NCBI RefSeq assembly: GCF_026586665.1
Contig: NZ_JAODIY010000010.1
Span: forward strand, 124,001 to 188,000
Origin: Halovenus rubra
GTDB taxonomy: Archaea > Halobacteriota > Halobacteria > Halobacteriales > Haloarculaceae
DNA length: 64,000 nt
Direction: 5' to 3'
Part shown: positions 43,190 through 51,698 of the stretch, piece by piece
How the letters are laid out: each line of letters opens with the position of its first letter
Numbering within the stretch: position 1 is the stretch's first letter
Notes under the pieces: model-generated
The model's database searches: none
The model's input: the letters and a program-made list of their open reading frames with translations, nothing else
Told to the model about the DNA's origin: nothing
Position numbers and translations under genes: made by a program

Positions 43190-46027
43190 CTACGACTCCC
43201 CCTCCGTCTCTCGGTTCTGTTCTGTAGAAGTAACCATTCCGCCGTCGGCGCTGACCCATTCATGCGACGGGTTGTGTTCCGTCTCTCGGGAGTGAGCCTG
43301 AGTGGCGTGGGTTTCAATTTGTTTGAGTGCACGCTCGGCCCGGTCCAGATGTGTTTTGGGTGGCCGGGAGCCGTATTCGACTGCCCGGAACGCCACCAGT
43401 AACGCCTCGACTGGTTCGGCAGGCAACTCATCCTCTTCGATTGCATGTGTTGCGAGTTCACCCGGTGTGTGAGCCGCTGGGTCAGGGACGCTGACGTGCG
43501 CGAGAAACGCTTCCCACGCCTGCTGGATGCCGCCGCTTACGTCGACTGCCGGTTCCTTCGAAGACTCGTTACGAGCCATCACTTTTCTGTCAAGCCAGTC
43601 GCGCACCCTCGCAATGAGTTCAGTGGCTGACACCCGACCACGCAACACGTCAGACACAGCCCCGAACGCTCGCTTAAGCCGGCTTGGAACCGACCGAATC
43701 CAAGTGCCACCGTGTCTGACCACGCCGAGTAAAGCGAGTTGTGTAGCGGTCAACAGCCTGTCGACCATCCCAACGAGACGCTGGCGGAGCACAGACATCT
43801 GTCTCCGGCGCCGAACGAGTTGTACCGAAACCACAACGAGTGCACCGCCTACGACGAGGACGAACCCGAGGTTCACGAAGAGACCGTCGACCGTCTGCGT
43901 GGCGCTCATTCCGAACCCGCTGGCCCCAATTGTCGCAGCTCGCGAGAATGGGAGACGAACTCCGGCAGTCCCGTCCGCACCAGTTGTGCCGACCTGTTCA
44001 CCGTCGACAATGATTGGTGCATCGTCCACGACGTATTCGCCCGCACTGACAGTTACAGTTGCCGGGGAGAACGGCAACGGAAGCCGACCAGTCGAAACGG
44101 AAATGCTCAGTTCAGGGAGCGTAACTATCTTCTCGCCGGAGACAGGCCCGCGTTCGACTGCAAGTGTTGCGTTTCCAGCCTCGGCAGGCAGTGTCACCTC
44201 CGCTCTCCCGTCCGCGTCAGTCACTGCGACCGCTTCGCCATCAAGCAGAACTCGGGCATCGGGCACAGTAACGTCTTCGACAGTTACGGCGAGGGTGACC
44301 GTCTCGCCGGGAAGCGTCTCACCCGTCACGCTGACTGTTGCCGCTGTCTCTACGTCGACGGTGGTGTTTGCCTCCGGGTTCAAGAGCTTTAGCGGGCGAG
44401 TGACGTTTACCTGTTCGTTCGCGGCCCCGCCTGTCATGTTTCCATTGACACTGCTCTTAGTCGTATTCTCTCCAGATCCGGATGAGTCGTTTGCCGCCTG
44501 TACCGGTAACTGCAGGCTCATCCCATCGAGGCTATGCCCGAACAGCCGGTCAGTTTCACCCGGCTTACTCCACGACCAGTCCGCTGCAGGCGTGGCGAGG
44601 GCAGCGCTCTCGTTCGTTCCGAGCACGCCGCCGACGGAAGCAACGTTGATACGGAGTTCGTCGTCGTCGGGCACTGTCATTACAACCGTCCCATCGTCGC
44701 CGGTTGTTCCGACCTCTCTGCCGTTGACGGTGACGACCACGTCCGAAGCGCGGTCGCCGTCAGACGTAATCTGAATTTCGACCGCCAGGCCGGGAACAGC
44801 AGTCCGATTCAGCGAGATGGCATACCACTTCGACCCATCCTCGGACTCGTTGTTGGACTCCCAAGTGTCGGTGATATTCCCCGGCTCGAAGGTCTCACCG
44901 GGGCTCCCTGGTTCTTCGAGGTCGACCTCCTCGCCAAGTTCGTCTTCAAGCACCGAGGATTGGGATTCAAGGCGGCTTCCGCCAGGTGTCGGGTCAAACT
45001 TTGCCCAGCCCACGTCTGGGAAGTACACCTCAACCCACGCGTGAGCGTTCATCCCACGGACCTCGTACGTGCTGTTGTCGACCGGCTGCCCGGTCGAATA
45101 GCCGACAGTGTACCGCGCAGGAATATCCTGAGAGCGCAACATCGTCGTCATCGATGTGGCGAAGTACTCGCAGTATCCCGCATCCATCTCGAAGATAAAC
45201 GTATCCGCGATATGCTCGCTTTGTTGGCTGGCTTCAAGCGAATACTTCTTTTCGTTGCGCAGCCACTGCTGAATAGCCATCGCCGTATCGTACGGCGTCG
45301 ATTCATTGGCGGTGAGTTGCTCTGTAAACGTCTCAACCCGTGTTGGCGTGTCCTCGGGCAGTTGTGTGTACTGCTCGACGATTTCCGTCGGGTACTGGTT
45401 CCCTGCTGCCCGCAAGATGCCGGGGTCGTCAGCCTGCTGCTGGCTTACTCCCGAGATTGTCGTCCCGGCGTCGAGTTGCGTGGGTGCTCGGATTGCTCCC
45501 TGCTCTGTTACTTGCAAGCCGTCAGCACCAGAGAGACTGCGGGGTTGCCATGCGGTTGGTATGGCGCTTGCAGGCTGGTCAAATGTTATCTCGAAGGGGA
45601 GTTCGCCATCGGTCAACCCCACGGGGTCAAGCGGCGAACTGTATTCGGTCGTCCCACCGTCTTGTTCCCAGCCAGACCCGGTGTATGTGTCGTACGCGCC
45701 GGTCCGCCAATAGGCCGGTTCAGGACTCTGAACCTCAAAGTGGACCGACGTATCATTAGAGCCAAAGGTTTGATCGTCGAACCCTGTATCGCCGCCCACA
45801 CCGGTTTGCGTGCCGGGGTTGAGCGCACCGAACCCGTTACCACCGCCGCCACCCCCGTCGAACCGCTCGCCGGGGAGCGCGCTATCGATAGGGGTTCCGG
45901 CGATGGTATTTGACGCGAGCGTTGGAACCAGCAAAGCGGCGAACACGGCCGCGAGGACACAGCCAACAGCAAGTGCGACGCGAACACGCCGTCTACCTGT
46001 GATTTCGTCTCCGTCATCGGGAGCCAT
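43190..46027 (-). CDS. Membrane-anchored transglutaminase-like protein with C-terminal DUF4129-like tail
   Basis: This 945-residue protein starts with one membrane helix (about 14-36), then an extracellular transglutaminase core with the papain-like triad Cys286 (DAGYCEY), His329 (MNAHAWVEVYF) and Asp345 (KFDPTPG). Several CARDB/Ig-like beta domains follow (about 380-730), then a second helix (about 740-760) and a cytosolic DUF4129-like segment ending in VEYGSRPPKTHLDRAERALKQIE. Bacterial TgpA has six N-terminal helices; here only one is present and a separate gene encodes a polytopic protein. ATG at 46027 is chosen; ATG at 46069 is possible. Confidence 0.88.
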   Translation of the reverse strand: MAPDDGDEITGRRRVRVALAVGCVLAAVFAALLVPTLASNTIAGTPIDSALPGERFDGGGGGGNGFGALNPGTQTGVGGDTGFDDQTFGSNDTSVHFEVQSPEPAYWRTGAYDTYTGSGWEQDGGTTEYSSPLDPVGLTDGELPFEITFDQPASAIPTAWQPRSLSGADGLQVTEQGAIRAPTQLDAGTTISGVSQQQADDPGILRAAGNQYPTEIVEQYTQLPEDTPTRVETFTEQLTANESTPYDTAMAIQQWLRNEKKYSLEASQQSEHIADTFIFEMDAGYCEYFATSMTTMLRSQDIPARYTVGYSTGQPVDNSTYEVRGMNAHAWVEVYFPDVGWAKFDPTPGGSRLESQSSVLEDELGEEVDLEEPGSPGETFEPGNITDTWESNNESEDGSKWYAISLNRTAVPGLAVEIQITSDGDRASDVVVTVNGREVGTTGDDGTVVMTVPDDDELRINVASVGGVLGTNESAALATPAADWSWSKPGETDRLFGHSLDGMSLQLPVQAANDSSGSGENTTKSSVNGNMTGGAANEQVNVTRPLKLLNPEANTTVDVETAATVSVTGETLPGETVTLAVTVEDVTVPDARVLLDGEAVAVTDADGRAEVTLPAEAGNATLAVERGPVSGEKIVTLPELSISVSTGRLPLPFSPATVTVSAGEYVVDDAPIIVDGEQVGTTGADGTAGVRLPFSRAATIGASGFGMSATQTVDGLFVNLGFVLVVGGALVVVSVQLVRRRRQMSVLRQRLVGMVDRLLTATQLALLGVVRHGGTWIRSVPSRLKRAFGAVSDVLRGRVSATELIARVRDWLDRKVMARNESSKEPAVDVSGGIQQAWEAFLAHVSVPDPAAHTPGELATHAIEEDELPAEPVEALLVAFRAVEYGSRPPKTHLDRAERALKQIETHATQAHSRETEHNPSHEWVSADGGMVTSTEQNRETEGES

Positions 46028-46222
46028 GTATATGCAGTCGTTGTTCGTATCGTTGGTTCCAACCCGCATAATGGTGGCGTTCGTTTCAACGTCTGTTTTG
46101 CCACACTCCCCGCGCCGGCGTAGTCACAGCCAACTCGATTGCCGGGACTTAGATAGCCACCAAGCTACCAGTCACAGCCTGAATTGCCTGTTATGAAAAC
46201 AGTGGTACAGGCTGTTTGCGTC

Positions 46223-46236
46223 ACAAAGTACTTTGT
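46223..46236. promoter_or_regulatory. 14-bp perfect palindrome upstream of the ABC-2 cassette
   Basis: ACAAAGTACTTTGT is a perfect palindrome in the divergent promoter. It shares the half ACAAAGTA with a second site over the TATA box, so it is a probable operator, perhaps for the winged-helix protein at the end of the cassette. Confidence 0.65.
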
Positions 46237-46256
46237 AATAGAATGTAAGCAATGCA

Positions 46257-46272
46257 ACAAAGTATAAGTTGT
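46257..46272. promoter_or_regulatory. Second operator-like dyad overlapping the TATA box of the ABC-2 cassette
   Basis: ACAAAGTATAAGTTGT repeats the half ACAAAGTA with a degenerate second half. It contains the AGTATAAG TATA element (46261-46268), about 30 bp before the ATG at 46295. Binding here would compete with TBP. Confidence 0.6.
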
Positions 46273-46294
46273 AGCAAATATCAATTACGGAGAA

Positions 46295-47206
46295 ATGGCA
46301 TCACGTTCAGAACACAGTCAGACAGACACAGAGACAACAACGCATAGCATGCCAAGAGCAAGTCGTTGGATGACACAGACCAAAGCGTTCGCGCTCCGGA
46401 ACCTCCGTGCGATGCTCCGAACCAAGGCAACGATTATTTGGGGTTTTGGCTTTCCCGCGTTCTGGTATTTCCTGACGAGTCTCGTGTTTCTTCCCGACAG
46501 CGGAGACGTTAGCGAGGCAACGACGCTCGGAACCATCAAAGGGTCGACGGCTGTCTCGCTTGGCCTCTTTGGCGTTCTCACAGTGACACTCGTTGCTTTT
46601 GCAGGCGGCCTTAGCGACGACCTGACGGCAAAGCGGTACCGGAAGTTACGGTCACTCCCAGTCGCTCCAAGTGCGGATTTCGCGGGGCGGTACCTTGCGG
46701 GGGTCGCCGTCGCGGCCGTCGCGTACGTACTGGTCTTGCTGATCGGGCTGCTCGACGGAGCCACCTACACCCTCCGTGGGCCACTCTCAATCCCAGTTGT
46801 TATCGGTACGTTTCTGCTCTTTTCGCTCGTCGGCGTCTCTGTCGCGGTACTGGTGACCCGACTTGTCGGGGACTCCGAGCTTGTCGTCGGTATCACGAAC
46901 GCTATCTTACTGGTTAGCTACTTCCTTACGGGGTACAACGGCATGAATCCGGGCTTGCTGCCCGCTGAAAGCCACTGGGTTATCAACGTCGCACCGAACT
47001 CACTTGCCGCACGTCTCCAGGCGTGGCACATGACTGAGATTCCCGCGACAACCCCTGTTGGCGTCGAAAGGGCTGGTCTCACGCCTCCAGCGCTACCAGT
47101 CAGTATACAGTTTGTTGGATTACTCGTAGTGTGGGCACTAGTGCTCGGTTCTCTCGCAACCTATCTCATGGATAGTGCCGTCTACCGCGGAGAGGGAGGT
47201 GAGTGA
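46295..47206 (+). CDS. ABC-2-type transporter permease
   Basis: This 303-residue subunit has six hydrophobic helices in the ABC-2 pattern. After a polar N-terminus comes FALRNLRAMLRTKATIIWGFGFPAFWYFLTSL, then DDLTAKRYRKLRSLPVAPSADFAGRYLAG, the cytosolic coupling region of this family. Internal ATGs at 46349 and 46370 could serve as alternative starts; 46295 is kept because it follows the TATA box closely. It overlaps the ATPase by 4 bp (GTGA) and is probably an exporter of a drug, peptide or lipid. Confidence 0.87.
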   Translation: MASRSEHSQTDTETTTHSMPRASRWMTQTKAFALRNLRAMLRTKATIIWGFGFPAFWYFLTSLVFLPDSGDVSEATTLGTIKGSTAVSLGLFGVLTVTLVAFAGGLSDDLTAKRYRKLRSLPVAPSADFAGRYLAGVAVAAVAYVLVLLIGLLDGATYTLRGPLSIPVVIGTFLLFSLVGVSVAVLVTRLVGDSELVVGITNAILLVSYFLTGYNGMNPGLLPAESHWVINVAPNSLAARLQAWHMTEIPATTPVGVERAGLTPPALPVSIQFVGLLVVWALVLGSLATYLMDSAVYRGEGGE

Positions 47207-48084
47207 CTGTGGCGACTCCTGCGGTCAGTGTCCGGGAGCTTCGGAAAGGGTTTGGCAACGGTGAGGTTCTTGCAGGTGTCGACCTCGATGTACCTGCAGG
47301 TGAGATTACGCTCCTCATGGGACCAAACGGTGTTGGTAAAACAATTCTTCTGTCGTGTATCGCGGGTGGGCTTTACGCTGATGCTGGCGACATCTCCGTT
47401 TTTGGTGACTCCCCCGACGCGGCCACTGAGCAACTGAGTTTCATGCTTCAGGACGCGATGCTCGTCGACGAACTGACCGGCCACGAGAATATCGCGTTCT
47501 TCCGTGACCTCCATCCCCGAACGACCGACCAGTATGAGGATATTCTCGCAACGCTTGATTTTGATATCGAGGCGCTGGAGATGGAAGTCGGGGACTATTC
47601 GGGCGGGATGAAACGAAAGCTCGAACTCGCCATCTCGTTGAGCGTCGAAGTCCCACTGTACTTGCTCGACGAGCCGACCGCTGCGCTGGATATGACGACT
47701 GTCAATCAGTTGCACTCGGTGCTTGCGTCTCGCCGTGAGGCGGGCGAGACACTACTCATCTCTAGCCACCTCCCTGCAGATGCCGAACTCGCCGATACAA
47801 TCGCTTTCGTCGCCGAAAACGGGATCACTGCTATCGGCTCACCCGAGGAACTACTGGCGGCTGTACCATCGGTCGTACTCGCCGATGGGCCAGCCGATAT
47901 CGCAAGCGCAGTCCGCGATGGCAGGCTGTTTGAAGACAAAGTTCATCGGCGTGGGTTCCTTCGTGAGGGTGTGAGCCCTGAGTCAGTCACCGGTGAGAAG
48001 GGGGCTGCTGTGCAGGTTCGGGAGCCAACCTACACCGATATGTTCAACTACTACGTCCATCTCAGAGAGGAACACGATGAGTGA
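47203..48084 (+). CDS. ABC transporter ATP-binding protein of the ABC-2 cassette
   Basis: This 293-residue ATPase begins at GTG 47203 (overlapping the permease stop). It has Walker A GPNGVGKT (40-47), signature YSGGMKRKLELA (132-143), Walker B YLLDEPTAALD (153-163) and switch His in ISSHLPAD. The C-terminal ~70 residues (from about 225) form the regulatory extension seen in drug/lipid exporters. An 8-bp ATGAGTGA overlap links it to the next gene. Confidence 0.93.
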   Translation: MTVATPAVSVRELRKGFGNGEVLAGVDLDVPAGEITLLMGPNGVGKTILLSCIAGGLYADAGDISVFGDSPDAATEQLSFMLQDAMLVDELTGHENIAFFRDLHPRTTDQYEDILATLDFDIEALEMEVGDYSGGMKRKLELAISLSVEVPLYLLDEPTAALDMTTVNQLHSVLASRREAGETLLISSHLPADAELADTIAFVAENGITAIGSPEELLAAVPSVVLADGPADIASAVRDGRLFEDKVHRRGFLREGVSPESVTGEKGAAVQVREPTYTDMFNYYVHLREEHDE

Positions 48085-48697
48085 GGATACCGAAATCGAC
48101 CCGGACCTGCTCCGCGAGGAAGTGAGCCAGATTAAGGATGCAATGGGCATTCAAGAGCGGTATCCGAGCCGGTTCCGGTTCTGGCTTGTCACTGGGCTAG
48201 CTGTCTTGCTCGCGTCGAGTGCCTCACAGCTCATTGCACTCCGGGAGTTGTCGGGCTCGCTCCACGCCGTTGCGTGGTGGGTCCCACTCGGTGTTGCCGG
48301 ACTCTACCAGTGGTGGTCCACAGATAACAGCGACGCCACAGTGACCGAAGCAAAACCGCGCATCGGCGTACTCTGGTTGTCCGTGTTCGCGCTGTATTTC
48401 GTGTTCTTGGTTACACTCACCCCAGTACTCGATGGGATGAACGGGGCAGCCGGTGAGATACTCTTGTTCAGCCTTATTGTCGGCCTCGTCGGCGTCGGCT
48501 ACCTTGTCGTCGGCGAGGCACTGCGAGCGTACTACATCCGCCGTCGTGACCGCTGGGCGTTCTACATCGGTGGCGGCTGGATGCTGACCCTCGCAGCACT
48601 GATGCCAAACGTCGACATTTTCCAGACGTGGGGCTACGCGACCTTTGGTATCGCGTTCGCGATTCACGCAGTTGTCTCATATCTCGCACTCAAATAA
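48077..48697 (+). CDS. Membrane protein of the ABC-2 cassette
   Basis: This 206-residue protein has an acidic N-terminus (EIDPDLLREEVSQIKDAMGI) and about six hydrophobic segments from residue 35 on. ATG at 48077 is chosen because it overlaps the ATPase stop by 8 bp; a longer in-frame form would be out of keeping. It ends 2 bp before the winged-helix gene. It may be an accessory membrane subunit or immunity-like protein; no domain was recognised. Confidence 0.8.
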   Translation: MSEDTEIDPDLLREEVSQIKDAMGIQERYPSRFRFWLVTGLAVLLASSASQLIALRELSGSLHAVAWWVPLGVAGLYQWWSTDNSDATVTEAKPRIGVLWLSVFALYFVFLVTLTPVLDGMNGAAGEILLFSLIVGLVGVGYLVVGEALRAYYIRRRDRWAFYIGGGWMLTLAALMPNVDIFQTWGYATFGIAFAIHAVVSYLALK

Positions 48698-48699
48698 GC

Positions 48700-48987
48700 A
48701 TGGAATTCGACAAACTCGTCCACCAGCCGACACGGCTACAAATTTTCGCGTACCTCTACCGTCACGGCCGCTGCCCGTTTACCGAAATCGTCGACTCACT
48801 CGACGTGACCGAGGGGAACCTGTCGAGTCACCTACAGACAATGGAATCGGAGGAAGCAGTGCTGGTCGAAAAGGAGTTTGTCGACCGGAAACCACAGACG
48901 AGTTATGAACTTACCGACGAGGGGAAACAACTGTTTGAGAACCACATCGAAACCCTCGAAGCACTTATCGATGGGATTGGCGAGTGA
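48700..48987 (+). CDS. Winged-helix transcriptional regulator (ArsR/MarR-like) at the end of the ABC-2 cassette
   Basis: This 95-residue protein is a single winged helix: LVHQPTRLQIFAYLYRHGRCPFTEIVDSLDVTEGNLSSHLQTMESEEAV with recognition helix EGNLSSHLQTMES, and a wing with KEFVDRKPQTSYELTDEGKQLFENHIETL. It has no obvious metal-binding Cys/His set. It is the fourth gene of the cassette, 2 bp after the membrane protein, and the palindromes at 46223-46272 are good candidate targets. This would be feedback regulation of an exporter by a product. Confidence 0.9.
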   Translation: MEFDKLVHQPTRLQIFAYLYRHGRCPFTEIVDSLDVTEGNLSSHLQTMESEEAVLVEKEFVDRKPQTSYELTDEGKQLFENHIETLEALIDGIGE

Positions 48988-49079
48988 GACGGTTGTGTCT
49001 GGGTGCCCTGATACTTTCAATCAGGTTTGTCTTGTCGTCGGAAACAGGAGTTTACTGTCTCCAACGGTGAATTGAAGCT

Positions 49080-49706
49080 ATGGAGTCGTACCTACGCGCT
49101 GGCGTCGCTATCTACAATGCTGGCGAATACCATGCGGCCCACGACGCCTGGGAGAATCACTGGCTCAACCTGACACAGGGAACCGACGACGAGCAGTTCC
49201 TGCACGGACTCATCCAGTTTACAGCCGCAGTTTACCACGCCCACAACCGTAACTGGAGCGGCGCGACTGGTCTTGCCGCGAGCGCTACCGACTATCTTGC
49301 AGACCTGTCAGCAACCTATCGTGGTGTCGACCTCGGTTCGGTCAACCGCTATCTTGTTGCCCTCAACAACGACCCCGAGCGAGTCGAGCGACAACGGCCA
49401 CTGCGACTCGCCTACAAGGGGAGCGTCGTTGGGTTCGGTGACCTGGATTTCAACGAAACAGCAATCGCTGCGGAGGTACTCGCCGAGGAGCATGGCTACG
49501 ACGAGGCCATGGTCAGACAAGCAATCGACTTCGCACGAGCAGACCTCGACAGCGAGCAGACTGCCAGCCCATTCGTGACGTTCCTCTTTGATTTTGTTCG
49601 CGAACCCGACCAACGGGGGATTATTCTTCAGCGCCTCGAAGAACACGTTACGCGTCGAGTGCACAGAGAGAGCGATGTCTCTGGGCTGTTCGATGCCCGC
49701 GAGTGA
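49080..49706 (+). CDS. DUF309-domain protein
   Basis: This 208-residue protein has the DUF309 signature: AIYNAGEYHAAHDAWENHWL (residues 8-27) and FLHGLIQFTAAVYHAHNRNWSGA (about 41-63), where the His and Glu residues may bind a metal. The all-helical rest is acidic. DUF309 function is unknown to me. It is separated from the ABC cassette by 92 bp and ends 2 bp before the stop of the convergent histidine kinase, so the two are convergent without a terminator gap. Confidence 0.86.
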   Translation: MESYLRAGVAIYNAGEYHAAHDAWENHWLNLTQGTDDEQFLHGLIQFTAAVYHAHNRNWSGATGLAASATDYLADLSATYRGVDLGSVNRYLVALNNDPERVERQRPLRLAYKGSVVGFGDLDFNETAIAAEVLAEEHGYDEAMVRQAIDFARADLDSEQTASPFVTFLFDFVREPDQRGIILQRLEEHVTRRVHRESDVSGLFDARE

Positions 49707-49707
49707 C

Positions 49708-51375
49708 TTACTCGTCGGTGAACGCCACGTCTCGGAACTCAAAGCGTGCGCCACCTGTATCGCTCTCGGAGAGCTGTAGCGACCAGCCATGTGCCTCGGC
49801 TATCCGTCTGACGACAGCTAATCCAAGACCGGTACCGTGTGGGAGATCGGATGTTCCAGTCGCAAACACTTCATCACGGTTTTCTGACGGGATACCCGCC
49901 CCATTGTCCTCGATATAGAATCCGTCCGATACGTCACCGACAGTTACTGTCACGTCAGTTCCAGCATGCTCGATTGCGTTGCGAAACAGGTTCGAAAACA
50001 GTTGATGGAGCTGTTTCTTGTCGGCACAGATACGCGCCTCAGTTTCGAGATTCAGGTTTGTATTGAGCGTTCGAACCGCTTGCCAGTTATCTTTGACACA
50101 CTGGTCGAGTGCAACTGGTTCGGTTACGGTATCGAGAGACCCCTCTCGGGCCAGACTGAGCATGTCGTCGATAAGTCGGCTCATTCGGCGTATTGACCGG
50201 TCCATGTGGTCGAAATGTTCCGGGTCATCGGTTTCGCGGGCAAGAGTTGTTCGGGCTTTGAGGACACTGAGCGGGTTCCGCATCTCGTGGCTCAGTCGGC
50301 TTGCAAACTGATCCAGTTGCTTGGTCTGTTGTTCCAGTTGTTGTGCGCGCCGTTCGAGTTCGTTTTCGCGGTCGATGCGCTCCATAGCGGCATCCGCTCC
50401 ATCAGCGAGCAACTCAATGAGGTGACGGTCAGTCTGGTCGAATACCGCACGTTCCTTTGTTGCGCCCTGAAAGACGCCCCAATCACCGAGTGGGACGCTG
50501 AGTAGCGAGCGGTACGTCGAGTTTGCCACACGATACTCCGTTTCAGACAGGTCGTCGATGATGTACGTCTCGCCGGATGTGTAAGTATCGACGGCGAGAC
50601 TGTTATACTGGTCAAGAGGCGTCTCAGTGTAAAAATTATCGAACGACATTCCGGAGCCAACAGCCCGTGTCTTCAAGAGATCTCCCTCACGAGTATTCAG
50701 CGTACTGATACCGATATCCAAGACCTGTTCGACAGTCTCAACGAACAGGGAATAGATGTCGTCGGCTTTCGTCGCACGCTTCATCTCTGTCGAAACTTCG
50801 TGTATTGCCTCAATCTGTCTGTTCTGTTGTCTCAGTTCCTCGGTCCGCGTTTTGAGTGCTGTCTCTCGTTGGATTCGTTTGACTGTCGCTGCAAGCGGTG
50901 CGAGAAGCAACTCAAGCAGTCGCAGGTCTGTTTCATCAAAGACACCAGTTTCCCGCCCAAGTGCCTGGAACATACCCCAGTCACCGATCGGGACAGTCAA
51001 CGCACTCTGAATGTGGTCGTCAATCGGCACAGCTTCATCGACTGTGTTAGTTTCGTTGTCAATTCGGGACTCACCGGCTGCAAACGCTGCCCCCAAAATG
51101 CCTTCATCGAGTGCAAACTGGCTGTCACCGGCACGAAGCGACGTGTCACCGCCAGCTGCGACGATGTTGAATCGTCCGCGTTTCTCGTCGGCTTCAGTGA
51201 TAGCACACCGGTCGAACCCAATAATATCGAGTGCGACCGACACTGTCTGTTGGCTCCCCTCTTCGATGGTGTCAGCAGCGTACAGTTCATTTGTCGCTTG
51301 GTACAGCCGTTCGAGCGTCTGACTGTCGAGCGTCGGCGTGGTCTCCTCCGAATCAGTTGGTTTGTTTGTCTCCAT
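49708..51375 (-). CDS. Double-GAF sensor histidine kinase
   Basis: This 555-residue soluble kinase has two tandem GAF domains (about 25-170 and 195-335), a helical linker, a HisKA domain with phospho-accepting His363 (LSHEMRNPL), and a HATPase with N-box NAIEHAG, DNGAGI and GTGLGLAVVRR. The two GAF modules share the SALTVPIGDWGMFQ/LLSVPLGDWGVFQ motif, suggesting duplication. It has no membrane helix, so it senses a cytosolic signal. No response regulator is adjacent. Its TATA box is about 60 bp before the start (GTTTATATACC near 51436-51446). Confidence 0.92.
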   Translation of the reverse strand: METNKPTDSEETTPTLDSQTLERLYQATNELYAADTIEEGSQQTVSVALDIIGFDRCAITEADEKRGRFNIVAAGGDTSLRAGDSQFALDEGILGAAFAAGESRIDNETNTVDEAVPIDDHIQSALTVPIGDWGMFQALGRETGVFDETDLRLLELLLAPLAATVKRIQRETALKTRTEELRQQNRQIEAIHEVSTEMKRATKADDIYSLFVETVEQVLDIGISTLNTREGDLLKTRAVGSGMSFDNFYTETPLDQYNSLAVDTYTSGETYIIDDLSETEYRVANSTYRSLLSVPLGDWGVFQGATKERAVFDQTDRHLIELLADGADAAMERIDRENELERRAQQLEQQTKQLDQFASRLSHEMRNPLSVLKARTTLARETDDPEHFDHMDRSIRRMSRLIDDMLSLAREGSLDTVTEPVALDQCVKDNWQAVRTLNTNLNLETEARICADKKQLHQLFSNLFRNAIEHAGTDVTVTVGDVSDGFYIEDNGAGIPSENRDEVFATGTSDLPHGTGLGLAVVRRIAEAHGWSLQLSESDTGGARFEFRDVAFTDE

Positions 51376-51698
51376 CTGTAATTCGTATAGGCCTAACGGT
51401 CCGTCAGTCGTCTACTGAAACGTTTTTGTGAGAAGGTATATAAACATATTATACATCCATTTTTTGATATTTTTGCTGTACGAAAGAGGTGATCTCGCGA
51501 TTTCACACGCTGTGAGTGTAGATTACCGTATCTCGCCATCAGCAGACAGACCAGCACGCTTCGGGAGGGACGTCTCAAACAGTGTCAGCCAATTTTTGTC
51601 GACACTATGCACAGCAGTCCGTGTACATGCTGCCAGTTGGATTCTCGAAAGCCTTTAGAAGGCAACCCGGCCTAACACCGATAACGAGGTGGCCTCCA
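51376..51698. other. Divergent intergenic region between the GAF kinase and topA
   Basis: This 323-bp gap contains the kinase promoter near 51436-51446 and a topA TATA-like CTTTAGAAG at 51652-51660. Both strands have open frames of 60-76 codons here, but with no plausible start context or composition. No RNA or repeat was seen. Confidence 0.5.

Noticed and set aside
43527-45913. Two very long open frames (415 and 459 codons) on the + strand opposite the transglutaminase gene
   Set aside because: They are antisense to a protein with clear catalytic motifs, have Ser/Thr/Pro- or Arg/Cys-rich low-complexity composition, and arise from GC-biased codon use.
51428-51658. 76-codon + strand frame upstream of topA
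   Set aside because: It begins within the reverse-strand promoter of the kinase and has no domain-like composition or promoter of its own.
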